Positions 34,805 through 49,061 of a DNA stretch of 64,000 nt are shown here, piece by piece. Where the stretch lies: assembly GCA_963082975.1 (NCBI GenBank), contig OY720346.1, positions 49,510,296 through 49,574,295 of the forward strand, given 5' to 3'. The DNA comes from Labia minor (lineage: Eukaryota; Arthropoda; Insecta; Dermaptera; Spongiphoridae). How positions within the stretch are numbered: the first letter of the stretch is position 1; the number at the start of each line of letters is the position of its first letter. The notes below the pieces were generated by a model. That model was not told the DNA's origin. It saw only the letters and a list, made by a program, of their open reading frames with translations, and did no database searches. The position numbers and the translations under genes are program-made.

Positions 34805-35973
34805 GTGAACACTTTGAACATTTCTGGCTCTATGAGCAAGTTCTCTGCTGCTCTTGCTGAGATCCAGTATAATATCGTCTTCCAAGACCTGACAAACGAG
34901 GAGACAGCTCAGCTCTTCCACTCTGAGCACTCAATAGAAAGTGAGGAGATATCAAGGAGCTTCATCATCTGGCGAGGAAGGATGAGGAGGACTCATTCTT
35001 CACGATGAGGGAGCAGCAATTGGTAGGCTTAGGAGTTTACTTCTTAATGATCGGGAAGAATTTACAAGCACAGGGTTACTCAGGGTGGATCAATAATAGA
35101 CTAAGAACCTTTGCAGGAACCGCAGGTGTCTCTCAGAGATCAGTGTGGACTGAGAGGTCCTTCGCCACACAGACAACATGAGTACCTTATATGCGGTTTT
35201 CTCCGCCGACATGTTCTTGAGTGATTGTAACGCTCCTGGCCTAGTAGGAAGTTTCTTCCAGACCATTGTTCACCTGCTTGATGGAGTCGAAATGACACAC
35301 TTATACAACATACAGAATTACATAATGGGTAAGTATAAGGAAGTGTTCAAGATCCGGATTATCAGAGATGAGATGCGGGCGTACAACAAGGCAATTGACT
35401 TCGTGTGCTCCGAAGACGCTAATGAGCATGGTTATATCAAGCTTATTTATGACAAGACAGAGACTGCTTGCCTCAATCGAGGTAATTTCCGCATCTTGCC
35501 GATGGCGGCAACAATCCTCGCTCGTTACGAGAATTCCTTGATGACAAACTACATGGGCGCTCAAAGTGATGCTACCTATAAGATCTTAGAGGACTGCATC
35601 CTGAGATACTTGTCTTCAAGGAACGCCTTGGCTCCAGTTGACATGATGCATTTTTCGTCTGCTCATTCAACACAGATAGAAAGTGAGGAGATATCAAGGA
35701 GCTTCATCATCTCGTGGAGAGAGAAGGACAGTATCAAGGAATCAGGATCAGGGAACATCGCATTTCCAAACCCTATGATACAAGCTCAGAACTCTCAGGT
35801 CCCCTCTTAGGAGATAAGTAAAGTAGTGTTTTTTCAATTTGGGTGTCGGTTTTTAACTAAATTTAGGTACAGGTTTCCTACCTGAGTATTTGTATTTTTA
35901 ACTTTTAACTTAGAATTAAAAATAATAATTGTTTAATGTATTTATAAGAGCTTTCCTATAATACAAATAGATA
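34805..35973 (+). repeat. Array unit 8, class B, 1169 bp
   Basis: First frame 34805-35008 with the WRGRM variant. Second frame 35178-35810, Q/E haplotype with KLIYDK. Confidence 0.88.
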
Positions 35974-37125
35974 GTGAACACTTTGAACATTTCTGGCTCT
36001 ATGAGCAAGTTCTCTGCTGCTCTTGCTGAGATCCAGTATAATATCGTCTTCCAAGACCTGACAAACGAGGAGACAGCTCAGCTCTTCCACTCTGAGGACT
36101 CAAGAAAATTCTGGGCGACCATGGCGAGCAAGGATGAGGAGGACACATTGTTTACGATGAGGGAGCAGCAATTGGTAGACTTAGGAGTTTACTTCTTAAT
36201 GATCGGGAAGAATTTACAAGCACAGGGTTACTCAGGGTGGATCAATAATAGACGGAGAACCTTTACACGAACCGCAGGTGTCTCTCAGAGATCAGTGTGG
36301 ACTGAGAGGTCATTCGCCACACAGACAACATGAGTACCTTATATGCGGTTTTCTCCGCCGACATGTTCTTGAGTGATTGTAACGCTCCTGGCCTAGTAGG
36401 AAGTTTCTTCCAGACCATTGTTCACCTGCTTGATGGAGTCGAAATGACACACTTATACAACATAGAGAATTACATAATGGGCAAGTATAAGGAAGTGTTC
36501 AAGATCCGGATTATCAGAGATGAGATGCGGGCGTACAACAAGGCAATTGACTTCGTGTGCTCCAAAGACGCTAATGAGCATGGTTATATCAAGCTTCTTT
36601 ATGACAAGACAGAGGCTGCTTGCCTCAATCGAGGCAATTTCCGCATCTTGCCGATGGCGGCAACAATCCTCGCCCGTTACGAGAATTCCTCGATGACAAA
36701 CTACATGGGCGCTCAAAGTGATGCTACCTATAAGATCTTAGAGGACTGCATCATGAGATACTTGTCTTCTAGGAACGCCTTGGCTCCAGTTGACATGATG
36801 CATTTTTCGTCTGCTCATTCAACACAGATAGAAAGTGAGGAGATATCAAGGAGCTTCATCATCTCGTGGAGAGAGAAGGACAGTATCAAGGAATCAGGAT
36901 CATGGAACATCGCATTTCCAAACCCTATGATACAAGCTCAGAACTCTCAGGTCCCCTCTTAGGAGATAAGTAAAGTAGTGTTTTTTCAATTTGGGTGTCG
37001 GTTTTTAACTAAATTTAGGTACAGGTTTCCTACCTGAGTATTTGTATTTTTAACTTTTAACTTAGAATTAAAAATAATAATTGTTTAATGTATTTATAAG
37101 AGCTTTCCTATAATACAAATAGATA
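35974..37125 (+). repeat. Array unit 9, class A, 1152 bp
   Basis: First frame 35974-36333. Second frame 36330-36962, E/K haplotype with DCIMRY and SGSWN. Confidence 0.88.
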
Positions 37126-38294
37126 GTGAACACTTTGAACATTTCTGGCTCTATGAGCAAGTTCTCTGCTGCTCTTGCTGAGATCCAGTATAATATCGTC
37201 TTCCAAGACCTGACAAACGAGGAGACAGCTCAGCTCTTCCACTCTGAGCACTCAATAGAAAGTGAGGAGATATCAAGGAGCTTCATCATCTGGCGAGCAA
37301 GGATGAGGAGGACTCATTCTTCACGATGAGGGAGCAGCAATTGGTAGGCTTAGGAGTTTACTTCTTAATGATCGGGAAGAATTTACAAGCACAGGGTTAC
37401 TCAGGGTGGATCAATAATAGACTGAGAACCTTTACACGAACCGCAGGTGTCTCTCAGAGATCAGTGTGGACTGAGAGGTCATTCGCCACACAGACAACAT
37501 GAGTACCTTATATGCGGTTTTCTCCGCCGACATGTTCTTGAGTGATTGTAACGCTCCTGGCCTAGTAGGAAGTTTCTTCCAGACCATTGTTCACCTGCTT
37601 GATGGAGTCGAAATGACACACTTATACAACATACAGAATTACATAATGGGTAAGTATAAGGAAGTGTTCAAGATCCGGATTATCAGAGATGAGATGCGGG
37701 CGTACAACAAGGCAATTGACTTCGTGTGCTCCGAAGACGCTAATGAGCATGGTTATATCAAGCTTCTTTATGACAAGACAGAGACTGCTTGCCTCAATCG
37801 AGGTAATTTCCGCATCTTGCCGATGGCGGCAACAATCCTCGCTCGTTACGAGAATTCCTTGATGACAAACTACATGGGCGCTCAAAGTGATGCTACCTAT
37901 AAGATCTTAGAGGACTGCATCCTGAGATACTTGTCTTCAAGGAACGCCTTGGCTCCAGTTGACATGATGCATTTTTCGTCTGCTCATTCAACACAGATAG
38001 AAAGTGAGGAGATATCAAGGAGCTTCATCATCTCGTGGAGAGAGAAGGACAGTATCAAGGAATCAGGATCAGGGAACATCGCCTTTCCAAACCCTATGAT
38101 ACAAGCTCAGAACTCTCAGGTCCCCTCTTAGGAGATAAGTAAAGTAGTGTTTTTTCAATTTGGGTGTCGGTTTTTAACTAAATTTAGGTACAGGTTTCCT
38201 ACCTGAGTATTTGTATTTTTAACTTTTAACTTAGAATTAAAAATAATAATTGTTTAATGTATTTATAAGAGCTTTCCTATAATACAAATAGATA
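37126..38294 (+). repeat. Array unit 10, class B, 1169 bp
   Basis: First frame 37126-37329. Second frame 37499-38131, Q/E haplotype. Confidence 0.88.
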
Positions 38295-39446
38295 GTGAAC
38301 ACTTTGAACATTTCTGGCTCTATGAGCAAGTTCTCTGCTGCTCTTGCTGAGATCCAGTATAATATCGTCTTCCAAGACCTGACAAACGAGGAGACAGCTC
38401 AGCTCTTCCACTCTGAGGACTCAAGAAAATTCTGGGCGACCATGGCGAGCAAGGATGAGGAGGACTCATTGTTTACGATGAGGGAGCAGCAATTGGTAGA
38501 CTTAGGAGTTTACTTCTTAATGATCGGGAAGAATTTACAAGCACAGGGTTACTCAGGGTGGATCAATAATAGACTGAGAACCTTTGCAGGAACCGCAGGT
38601 GTCTCTCAGAGATCAGTGTGGACTGAGAGGTCCTTCGCCACACAGACAACATGAGTACCTTATATGCGGTTTTCTCCGCCGACATGTTCTTGAGTGATTG
38701 TAACGATCCTGGCCTAGTAGGAAGTTTCTTCCAGACCATTGTTCACCTGCTTGATGGAGTCGAAATGACACACTTATACAACATACAGAATTACATAATG
38801 GGTAAGTATAAGGAAGTGTTCAAGATCCGGATTATCAGAGATGAGATGCGGGCGTACAACAAGGCAATTGACTTCGTGTGCTCCGAAGACGCTAATGAGC
38901 ATGGTTATATCAAGCTTCTTTATGACAAGGCAGAGACTGCTTGCCTCAATCGAGGTAATTTCCGCATCTTGCCGATGAGGGCAACAATCCTCGCTCGTTA
39001 CGAGAATTCCTTGATGACAAACTACATGGGCGCTCAAAGTGATGCTACCTATAAGATCTTAGAGGACTGCATCCTGAGATACTTGTCTTCAAGGAACGCC
39101 TTGGCTCCAGTTGACATGATGCATTTTTCGTCTGCTCATTCAACACAGATAGAAAGTGAGGAGATATCAAGGAGCTTCATCATCTCGTGGAGAGAGAAGG
39201 ACAGTATCAAGGAATCAGGATCAGGGAACATCGCATTTCCAAACCCTATGATACAAGCTCAGAACTCTCAGGTCCCCTCTTAGGAGATAAGTAAAGTAGT
39301 GTTTTTTCAATTTGGGCGTCGGTTTTTAACTAAATTTAGGTACAGGTTTCCTACCTGAGTATTTGTATTTTTAACTTTTAACTTAGAATTAAAAGTAATA
39401 ATTGTTTAATGTAATTATAAGAGCTTTCCTATAATACAAATAGATA
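38295..39446 (+). repeat. Array unit 11, class A, 1152 bp
   Basis: First frame 38295-38654. Second frame 38651-39283, Q/E haplotype with the NDPG, DKAET and PMRAT combination. Confidence 0.88.
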
Positions 39447-40598
39447 GTGAACACTTTGAACATTTCTGGCTCTATGAGCAAGTTCTCTGCTGCTCTTGCT
39501 GAGATCCAGTATAATATCGTCTTCCAAGACCTGACAAACGAGGAGACAGCTCAGCTCTTCCACTCTGAGCACTCAAGAAAATTCTGGGCGACCATGGCGA
39601 GCAAGGATGAGGAGGACTCATTCTTCACGATGAGGGAGCAGCAATTGGTAGGCTTAGGAGTTTACTTCTTAATGACCGGGAAGAATTTACAAGCACAGGG
39701 TTACTCAGGGTGGATCAATAATAGACTGAGAACATTTGCAGGAACCGCAGGTGTCATTCAGAGATCAGTGTGGGCTGAGAGGTCCTTCGCCCACAGACAG
39801 CAATGAGTACCTTATATGCGGTTTTCTCCGCCGACATGTTCTTGAGTGATTGTAACGCTCCTGGCCTAGTAGGAAGTTTCTTCCAGACCATTGTTCACCT
39901 GCTTGATGGAGTCGAAATGACACACTTATACAACATAGAGAATTACATAATGGGCAAGTATAAGGAAGTGTTCAAGATCCGGATTATCAGAGATGAGATG
40001 CGGGCGTACAACAAGGCAATTGACTTCGTGTGCTCCAAAGACGCTAATGAGCATGGTTATATCAAGCTTCTTTATGACAAGACAGAGGCTGCTTGCCTCA
40101 ATCGAGGCAATTTCCGCATCTTGCCGATGGCGGCAACAATCCTCGCCCGTTACGAGAATTCCTCGATGACAAACTACATGGGCGCTCAAAGTGATGCTAC
40201 CTATAAGATCTTAGAGGACTGCATCCTGAGATACTTGTCTTCTAGGAACGCCTTGGCTCCAGTTGACATGATGCATTTTTCGTCTGCTCATTCAACACAG
40301 ATAGAAAGTGAGGAGATATCAAGGAGCTTCATCATCTCGTGGAGAGAGAAGGACAGTATCAAGGAATCAGGATCAGGGAACATCGCCTTTCCAAACCCTA
40401 TGATACAAGCTCAGAACTCTCAGGTCCCCTCTTAGGAGATAAGTAAAGTAGTGTTTTTTCAATTTGGGCGTCGGTTTTTAACTAAATTTAGGTACAGGTT
40501 TCCTACCTGAGTATTTGTATTTTTAACTTTTAACTTAGAATTAAAAGTAATAATTGTTTAATGTAATTATAAGAGCTTTCCTATAATACAAATAGATA
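39447..40598 (+). repeat. Array unit 12, class A, 1152 bp
   Basis: First frame 39447-39806 ends in the VIQRSVWAERSFAHRQQ form otherwise typical of sequence downstream of class C joints. Second frame 39803-40435, E/K haplotype. Confidence 0.88.
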
Positions 40599-41767
40599 GT
40601 GAACACTTTGAACATTTCTGGCTCTATGAGCAAGTTCTCTGCTGCTCTTGCTGAGATCCAGTATAATATCGTCTTCCAAGACCTGACAAACGAGGAGACA
40701 GCTCAGCTCTTCCACTCTGAGCACTCAATAGAAAGTGAGGAGATATCAAGGAGCTTCATCATCTGGCGAGGAAGGATGAGGAGGACTCATTCTTCACGAT
40801 GAGGGAGCAGCAATTGGTAGGCTTAGGAGTTTACTTCTTAATGATCGGGAAGAATTTACAAGCACAGGGTTACTCAGGGTGGATCAATAATAGACTAAGA
40901 ACCTTTGCAGGAACCGCAGGTGTCTCTCAGAGATCAGTGTGGACTGAGAGGTCCTTCGCCACACAGACAACATGAGTACCTTATATGCGGTTTTCTCCGC
41001 CGACATGTTCTTGAGTGATTGTAACGCTCCTGGCCTAGTAGGAAGTTTCTTCCAGACCATTGTTCACCTGCTTGATGGAGTCGAAATGACACACTTATAC
41101 AACATACAGAATTACATAATGGGTAAGTATAAGGAAGTGTTCAAGATCCGGATTATCAGAGATGAGATGCGGGCGTACAACAAGGCAATTGACTTCGTGT
41201 GCTCCGAAGACGCTAATGAGCATGGTTATATCAAGCTTATTTATGACAAGACAGAGACTGCTTGCCTCAATCGAGGTAATTTCCGCATCTTGCCGATGGC
41301 GGCAACAATCCTCGCTCGTTACGAGAATTCCTTGATGACAAACTACATGGGCGCTCAAAGTGATGCTACCTATAAGATCTTAGAGGACTGCATCCTGAGA
41401 TACTTGTCTTCAAGGAACGCCTTGGCTCCAGTTGACATGATGCATTTTTCGTCTGCTCATTCAACACAGATAGAAAGTGAGGAGATATCAAGGAGCTTCA
41501 TCATCTCGTGGAGAGAGAAGGACAGTATCAAGGAATCAGGATCAGGGAACATCGCATTTCCAAACCCTATGATACAAGCTCAGAACTCTCAGGTCCCCTC
41601 TTAGGAGATAAGTAAAGTAGTGTTTTTTCAATTTGGGTGTCGGTTTTTAACTAAATTTAGGTACAGGTTTCCTACCTGAGTATTTGTATTTTTAACTTTT
41701 AACTTAGAATTAAAAATAATAATTGTTTAATGTATTTATAAGAGCTTTCCTATAATACAAATAGATA
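40599..41767 (+). repeat. Array unit 13, class B, 1169 bp
   Basis: WRGRM first frame 40599-40802. Second frame 40972-41604 with KLIYDK, Q/E haplotype. Matches unit 8 at 5794-bp offset. Confidence 0.88.
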
Positions 41768-42919
41768 GTGAACACTTTGAACATTTCTGGCTCTATGAGC
41801 AAGTTCTCTGCTGCTCTTGCTGAGATCCAGTATAATATCGTCTTCCAAGACCTGACAAACGAGGAGACAGCTCAGCTCTTCCACTCTGAGGACTCAAGAA
41901 AATTCTGGGCGACCATGGCGAGCAAGGATGAGGAGGACACATTGTTTACGATGAGGGAGCAGCAATTGGTAGACTTAGGAGTTTACTTCTTAATGATCGG
42001 GAAGAATTTACAAGCACAGGGTTACTCAGGGTGGATCAATAATAGACGGAGAACCTTTACACGAACCGCAGGTGTCTCTCAGAGATCAGTGTGGACTGAG
42101 AGGTCATTCGCCACACAGACAACATGAGTACCTTATATGCGGTTTTCTCCGCCGACATGTTCTTGAGTGATTGTAACGCTCCTGGCCTAGTAGGAAGTTT
42201 CTTCCAGACCATTGTTCACCTGCTTGATGGAGTCGAAATGACACACTTATACAACATAGAGAATTACATAATGGGCAAGTATAAGGAAGTGTTCAAGATC
42301 CGGATTATCAGAGATGAGATGCGGGCGTACAACAAGGCAATTGACTTCGTGTGCTCCAAAGACGCTAATGAGCATGGTTATATCAAGCTTCTTTATGACA
42401 AGACAGAGGCTGCTTGCCTCAATCGAGGCAATTTCCGCATCTTGCCGATGGCGGCAACAATCCTCGCCCGTTACGAGAATTCCTCGATGACAAACTACAT
42501 GGGCGCTCAAAGTGATGCTACCTATAAGATCTTAGAGGACTGCATCATGAGATACTTGTCTTCTAGGAACGCCTTGGCTCCAGTTGACATGATGCATTTT
42601 TCGTCTGCTCATTCAACACAGATAGAAAGTGAGGAGATATCAAGGAGCTTCATCATCTCGTGGAGAGAGAAGGACAGTATCAAGGAATCAGGATCATGGA
42701 ACATCGCATTTCCAAACCCTATGATACAAGCTCAGAACTCTCAGGTCCCCTCTTAGGAGATAAGTAAAGTAGTGTTTTTTCAATTTGGGTGTCGGTTTTT
42801 AACTAAATTTAGGTACAGGTTTCCTACCTGAGTATTTGTATTTTTAACTTTTAACTTAGAATTAAAAATAATAATTGTTTAATGTATTTATAAGAGCTTT
42901 CCTATAATACAAATAGATA
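41768..42919 (+). repeat. Array unit 14, class A, 1152 bp
   Basis: First frame 41768-42127. Second frame 42124-42756 with DCIMRY and SGSWN. Matches unit 9. Confidence 0.88.
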
Positions 42920-44088
42920 GTGAACACTTTGAACATTTCTGGCTCTATGAGCAAGTTCTCTGCTGCTCTTGCTGAGATCCAGTATAATATCGTCTTCCAA
43001 GACCTGACAAACGAGGAGACAGCTCAGCTCTTCCACTCTGAGCACTCAATAGAAAGTGAGGAGATATCAAGGAGCTTCATCATCTGGCGAGCAAGGATGA
43101 GGAGGACTCATTCTTCACGATGAGGGAGCAGCAATTGGTAGGCTTAGGAGTTTACTTCTTAATGATCGGGAAGAATTTACAAGCACAGGGTTACTCAGGG
43201 TGGATCAATAATAGACTGAGAACCTTTACACGAACCGCAGGTGTCTCTCAGAGATCAGTGTGGACTGAGAGGTCATTCGCCACACAGACAACATGAGTAC
43301 CTTATATGCGGTTTTCTCCGCCGACATGTTCTTGAGTGATTGTAACGCTCCTGGCCTAGTAGGAAGTTTCTTCCAGACCATTGTTCACCTGCTTGATGGA
43401 GTCGAAATGACACACTTATACAACATACAGAATTACATAATGGGTAAGTATAAGGAAGTGTTCAAGATCCGGATTATCAGAGATGAGATGCGGGCGTACA
43501 ACAAGGCAATTGACTTCGTGTGCTCCGAAGACGCTAATGAGCATGGTTATATCAAGCTTCTTTATGACAAGACAGAGACTGCTTGCCTCAATCGAGGTAA
43601 TTTCCGCATCTTGCCGATGGCGGCAACAATCCTCGCTCGTTACGAGAATTCCTTGATGACAAACTACATGGGCGCTCAAAGTGATGCTACCTATAAGATC
43701 TTAGAGGACTGCATCCTGAGATACTTGTCTTCAAGGAACGCCTTGGCTCCAGTTGACATGATGCATTTTTCGTCTGCTCATTCAACACAGATAGAAAGTG
43801 AGGAGATATCAAGGAGCTTCATCATCTCGTGGAGAGAGAAGGACAGTATCAAGGAATCAGGATCAGGGAACATCGCCTTTCCAAACCCTATGATACAAGC
43901 TCAGAACTCTCAGGTCCCCTCTTAGGAGATAAGTAAAGTAGTGTTTTTTCAATTTGGGTGTCGGTTTTTAACTAAATTTAGGTACAGGTTTCCTACCTGA
44001 GTATTTGTATTTTTAACTTTTAACTTAGAATTAAAAGTAATAATTGTTTAATGTAATTATAAGAGCTTTCCTATAATACAAATAGATA
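42920..44088 (+). repeat. Array unit 15, class B, 1169 bp
   Basis: First frame 42920-43123. Second frame 43293-43925, Q/E haplotype. Matches unit 10 until the tail, where the AAAAGTAATAATTG tail type replaces AAAAATAATAATTG. Confidence 0.88.
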
Positions 44089-45981
44089 GTGAACACTTTG
44101 AACATTTCTGGCTCTATGAGCAAGTTCTCTGCTGCTCTTGCTGAGATCCAGTATAATATCGTCTTCCAAGACCTGACAAACGAGGAGACAGCTCAGCTCT
44201 TCCACTCTGAGCACTCAAGAAAATTCTGGGCGACCATGGCGAGCAAGGATGAGGAGGACACATTGTTTACGATGAGGGAGCAGCAATTGGTAGACTTAGG
44301 AGTTTACTTCTTAATGATCGGGAAGAATTTACAAGCACAGGGTTACTCAGGGGGGATCAATAATAGACTGAGAACCTTTGCAGGAACCGCAGGTGTCTCT
44401 CAGAGATCAGTGTGGACTGAGAGGTCCTTCGCCACACAGACAACATGAGTACCTTATATGCGGTTTTCTCCGCCGACATGTTGTTGAGTGATTGTAACGA
44501 TCCTGGCCTAGTAGGAAGTTTCTTCCAGACCATTGTTCACCTGCTTGATGGAGTCGAAATGACACACTTATACAACATAGAGAATTACATAATGGGTAAG
44601 TATAAGGAAGTGTTCAAGATCCGGATTATCAGAGATGAGATGCGGGCGTACAACAAGGCAATTGACTTCGTGTGCTCCAAAGACGCTAATGAGCATGGTT
44701 ATATCAAGCTTCTTTATAACAAGACAGAGGCTGCTTGCCTCAATCGAGGCAATTTCCGCATCTTGCCGATGGCGGCAACAATCCTCGCCCGTTACGAGAA
44801 TTCCTCGATGACAAACTACATGGGCGCTCAAAGTGATGCTACCTATAAGATCTTAGAGGACTGCATCCTGAGATACTTGTCTTCTAGGAACGCCTTGGCT
44901 CCAGTTGACATGATGCATTCTTCGTCTGCTCATTCAACACAGATAGAAAGTGAGGAGATATCAAGGAGCTTCATCATCTGGCGAGCAAGGATGAGGAGGA
45001 CTCATTCTTCACGATGAGGGAGCAGCAATTGGTAGGCTTAGGAGTTTACTTCTTAATGACCGGGAAGAATTTACAAGCACAGGGTTACTCAGGGTGGATC
45101 AATAATAGACTGAGAACATTTGCAGGAACCGCAGGTGTCATTCAGAGATCAGTGTGGGCTGAGAGGTCCTTCGCCCACAGACAGCATGAGTACCTTATAT
45201 GCGGTTTTCTCCGCCGACATGTTGTTGAGTGATTGTAACGCTCCTGGCCTAGTAGGAAGTTTCTTGCAGACCATTGTTCACCTGCTTGATGGAGTCGAAA
45301 TGACACACTTATACAACATAGAGAATTACATAATGGGTAAGTATAAGGAAGTGTTCAAGATCCGGATTATCAGAGATGAGATGCGGGCGTACAACAAGGC
45401 AATTGACTTCGTGTGCTCCAAAGACGCTAATGAGCATGGTTATATCAAGCTTCTTTATAACAAGACAGAGGCTGCTTGCCTCAATCGAGGCAATTTCCGC
45501 ATCTTGCCGATGGCGGCAACAATCCTCGCCCGTTACGAGAATTCCTCGATGACAAACTACATGGGCGCTCAAAGTGATGCTACCTATAAGATCTTAGAGG
45601 ACTGCATCATGAGATACTTGTCTTCTAGGAACGCCTTGGCTCCAGTTGACATGATGCATTTTTCGTCTGCTCATTCAACACAGATAGAAAGTGAGGAGAT
45701 ATCAAGGAGCTTCATCATCTCGTGGAGAGAGAAGGACAGTATCAAGGAATCAGGATCATGGAACATCGCATTTCCAAACCCTATGATACAAGCTCAGAAC
45801 TCTCAGGTCCCCTCTTAGGAGATAAGTAAAGTAGTGTTTTTTCAATTTGGGTGTCGGTTTTTAACTAAATTTAGGTACAGGTTTCCTACCTGAGTATTTG
45901 TATTTTTAACTTTTAACTTAGAATTAAAAATAATAATTGTTTAATGTATTTATAAGAGCTTTCCTATAATACAAATAGATA
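44089..45981 (+). repeat. Array unit 16, class A plus C, 1893 bp
   Basis: First frame 44089-44448 (YSGGINN). Second frames 44445-45017 (class C, YNK, NDPG) and one opening at the ATG near 45186 and ending at 45818 (YNK, DCIMRY, SGSWN). It is one base shorter at the ATG than comparable units. Confidence 0.88.
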
Positions 45982-47892
45982 GTGAACACTTTGAACATTT
46001 CTGGCTCTATGAGCAAGTTCTCTGCTGCTCTTGCTGAGATCCAGTATAATATCGTCTTCCAAGACCTGACAAACGAGGAGACAGCTCAGCTCTTCCACTC
46101 TGAGCACTCAATAGAAAGTGAGGAGATATCAAGGAGCTTCATCATCTGGCGAGCAAGGATGAGGAGGACTCATTCTTCACGATGAGGGAGCAGCAATTGG
46201 TAGGCTTAGGAGTTTACTTCTTAATGATCGGGAAGAATTTACAAGCACAGGGTTACTCAGGGTGGATCAATAATAGACTGAGAACCTTTACACGAACCGC
46301 AGGTGTCTCTCAGAGATCAGTGTGGACTGAGAGGTCATTCGCCACACAGACAACATGAGTACCTTATATGCGGTTTTCTCCGCCGACATGTTCTTGAGTG
46401 ATTGTAACGCTCCTGGCCTAGTAGGAAGTTTCTTCCAGACCATTGTTCACCTGCTTGATGGAGTCGAAATGACACACTTATACAACATACAGAATTACAT
46501 AATGGGTAAGTATAAGGAAGTGTTCAAGATCCGGATTATCAGAGATGAGATGCGGGCGTACAACAAGGCAATTGACTTCGTGTGCTCCGAAGACGCTAAT
46601 GAGCATGGTTATATCAAGCTTCTTTATGACAAGACAGAGACTGCTTGCCTCAATCGAGGTAATTTCCGCATCTTGCCGATGGCGGCAACAATCCTCGCTC
46701 GTTACGAGAATTCCTTGATGACAAACTACATGGGCGCTCAAAGTGATGCTACCTATAAGATCTTAGAGGACTGCATCCTGAGATACTTGTCTTCTAGGAA
46801 CGCCTTGGCTCCAGTTGACATGATGCATTCTTCGTCTGCTCATTCAACACAGATAGAAAGTGAGGAGATATCAAGGAGCTTCATCATCTGGCGAGCAAGG
46901 ATGAGGAGGACTCATTCTTCACGATGAGGGAGCAGCAATTGGTAGGCTTAGGAGTTTACTTCTTAATGACCGGGAAGAATTTACAAGCACAGGGTTACTC
47001 AGGGTGGATCAATAATAGACTGAGAACATTTGCAGGAACCGCAGGTGTCATTCAGAGATCAGTGTGGGCTGAGAGGTCCTTCGCCCACAGACAGCAATGA
47101 GTACCTTATATGCGGTTTTCTCCGCCGACATGTTCTTGAGTGATTGTAACGCTCCTGGCCTAGTAGGAAGTTTCTTCCAGACCATTGTTCACCTGCTTGA
47201 TGGAGTCGAAATGACACACTTATACAACATAGAGAATTACATAATGGGCAAGTATAAGGAAGTGTTCAAGATCCGGATTATCAGAGATGAGATGCGGGCG
47301 TACAACAAGGCAATTGACTTCGTGTGCTCCAAAGACGCTAATGAGCATGGTTATATCAAGCTTCTTTATGACAAGACAGAGGCTGCTTGCCTCAATCGAG
47401 GCAATTTCCGCATCTTGCCGATGGCGGCAACAATCCTCGCCCGTTACGAGAATTCCTCGATGACAAACTACATGGGCGCTCAAAGTGATGCTACCTATAA
47501 GATCTTAGAGGACTGCATCCTGAGATACTTGTCTTCTAGGAACGCCTTGGCTCCAGTTGACATGATGCATTTTTCGTCTGCTCATTCAACACAGATAGAA
47601 AGTGAGGAGATATCAAGGAGCTTCATCATCTCGTGGAGAGAGAAGGACAGTATCAAGGAATCAGGATCAGGGAACATCGCCTTTCCAAACCCTATGATAC
47701 AAGCTCAGAACTCTCAGGTCCCCTCTTAGGAGATAAGTAAAGTAGTGTTTTTTCAATTTGGGCGTCGGTTTTTAACTAAATTTAGGTACAGGTTTCCTAC
47801 CTGAGTATTTGTATTTTTAACTTTTAACTTAGAATTAAAAGTAATAATTGTTTAATGTAATTATAAGAGCTTTCCTATAATACAAATAGATA
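45982..47892 (+). repeat. Array unit 17, class B plus C, 1911 bp
   Basis: Second frames 46355-46927 (class C on the Q/E haplotype) and 47097-47729 (E/K haplotype). Matches unit 7 at 13088-bp offset. Confidence 0.88.
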
Positions 47893-49061
47893 GTGAACAC
47901 TTTGAACATTTCTGGCTCTATGAGCAAGTTCTCTGCTGCTCTTGCTGAGATCCAGTATAATATCGTCTTCCAAGACCTGACAAACGAGGAGACAGCTCAG
48001 CTCTTCCACTCTGAGCACTCAATAGAAAGTGAGGAGATATCAAGGAGCTTCATCATCTGGCGAGGAAGGATGAGGAGGACTCATTCTTCACGATGAGGGA
48101 GCAGCAATTGGTAGGCTTAGGAGTTTACTTCTTAATGATCGGGAAGAATTTACAAGCACAGGGTTACTCAGGGTGGATCAATAATAGACTAAGAACCTTT
48201 GCAGGAACCGCAGGTGTCTCTCAGAGATCAGTGTGGACTGAGAGGTCCTTCGCCACACAGACAACATGAGTACCTTATATGCGGTTTTCTCCGCCGACAT
48301 GTTCTTGAGTGATTGTAACGCTCCTGGCCTAGTAGGAAGTTTCTTCCAGACCATTGTTCACCTGCTTGATGGAGTCGAAATGACACACTTATACAACATA
48401 CAGAATTACATAATGGGTAAGTATAAGGAAGTGTTCAAGATCCGGATTATCAGAGATGAGATGCGGGCGTACAACAAGGCAATTGACTTCGTGTGCTCCG
48501 AAGACGCTAATGAGCATGGTTATATCAAGCTTATTTATGACAAGACAGAGACTGCTTGCCTCAATCGAGGTAATTTCCGCATCTTGCCGATGGCGGCAAC
48601 AATCCTCGCTCGTTACGAGAATTCCTTGATGACAAACTACATGGGCGCTCAAAGTGATGCTACCTATAAGATCTTAGAGGACTGCATCCTGAGATACTTG
48701 TCTTCAAGGAACGCCTTGGCTCCAGTTGACATGATGCATTTTTCGTCTGCTCATTCAACACAGATAGAAAGTGAGGAGATATCAAGGAGCTTCATCATCT
48801 CGTGGAGAGAGAAGGACAGTATCAAGGAATCAGGATCAGGGAACATCGCATTTCCAAACCCTATGATACAAGCTCAGAACTCTCAGGTCCCCTCTTAGGA
48901 GATAAGTAAAGTAGTGTTTTTTCAATTTGGGTGTCGGTTTTTAACTAAATTTAGGTACAGGTTTCCTACCTGAGTATTTGTATTTTTAACTTTTAACTTA
49001 GAATTAAAAATAATAATTGTTTAATGTATTTATAAGAGCTTTCCTATAATACAAATAGATA
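47893..49061 (+). repeat. Array unit 18, class B, 1169 bp
   Basis: WRGRM first frame 47893-48096. Second frame 48266-48898 with KLIYDK. Matches units 8 and 13. Confidence 0.88.

Noticed and set aside
45120-45818. 232-aa open frame at the start of an array copy
   Set aside because: The extension before MSTLY is out of frame with the nucleoprotein and arises from a one-base deletion at the ATG.
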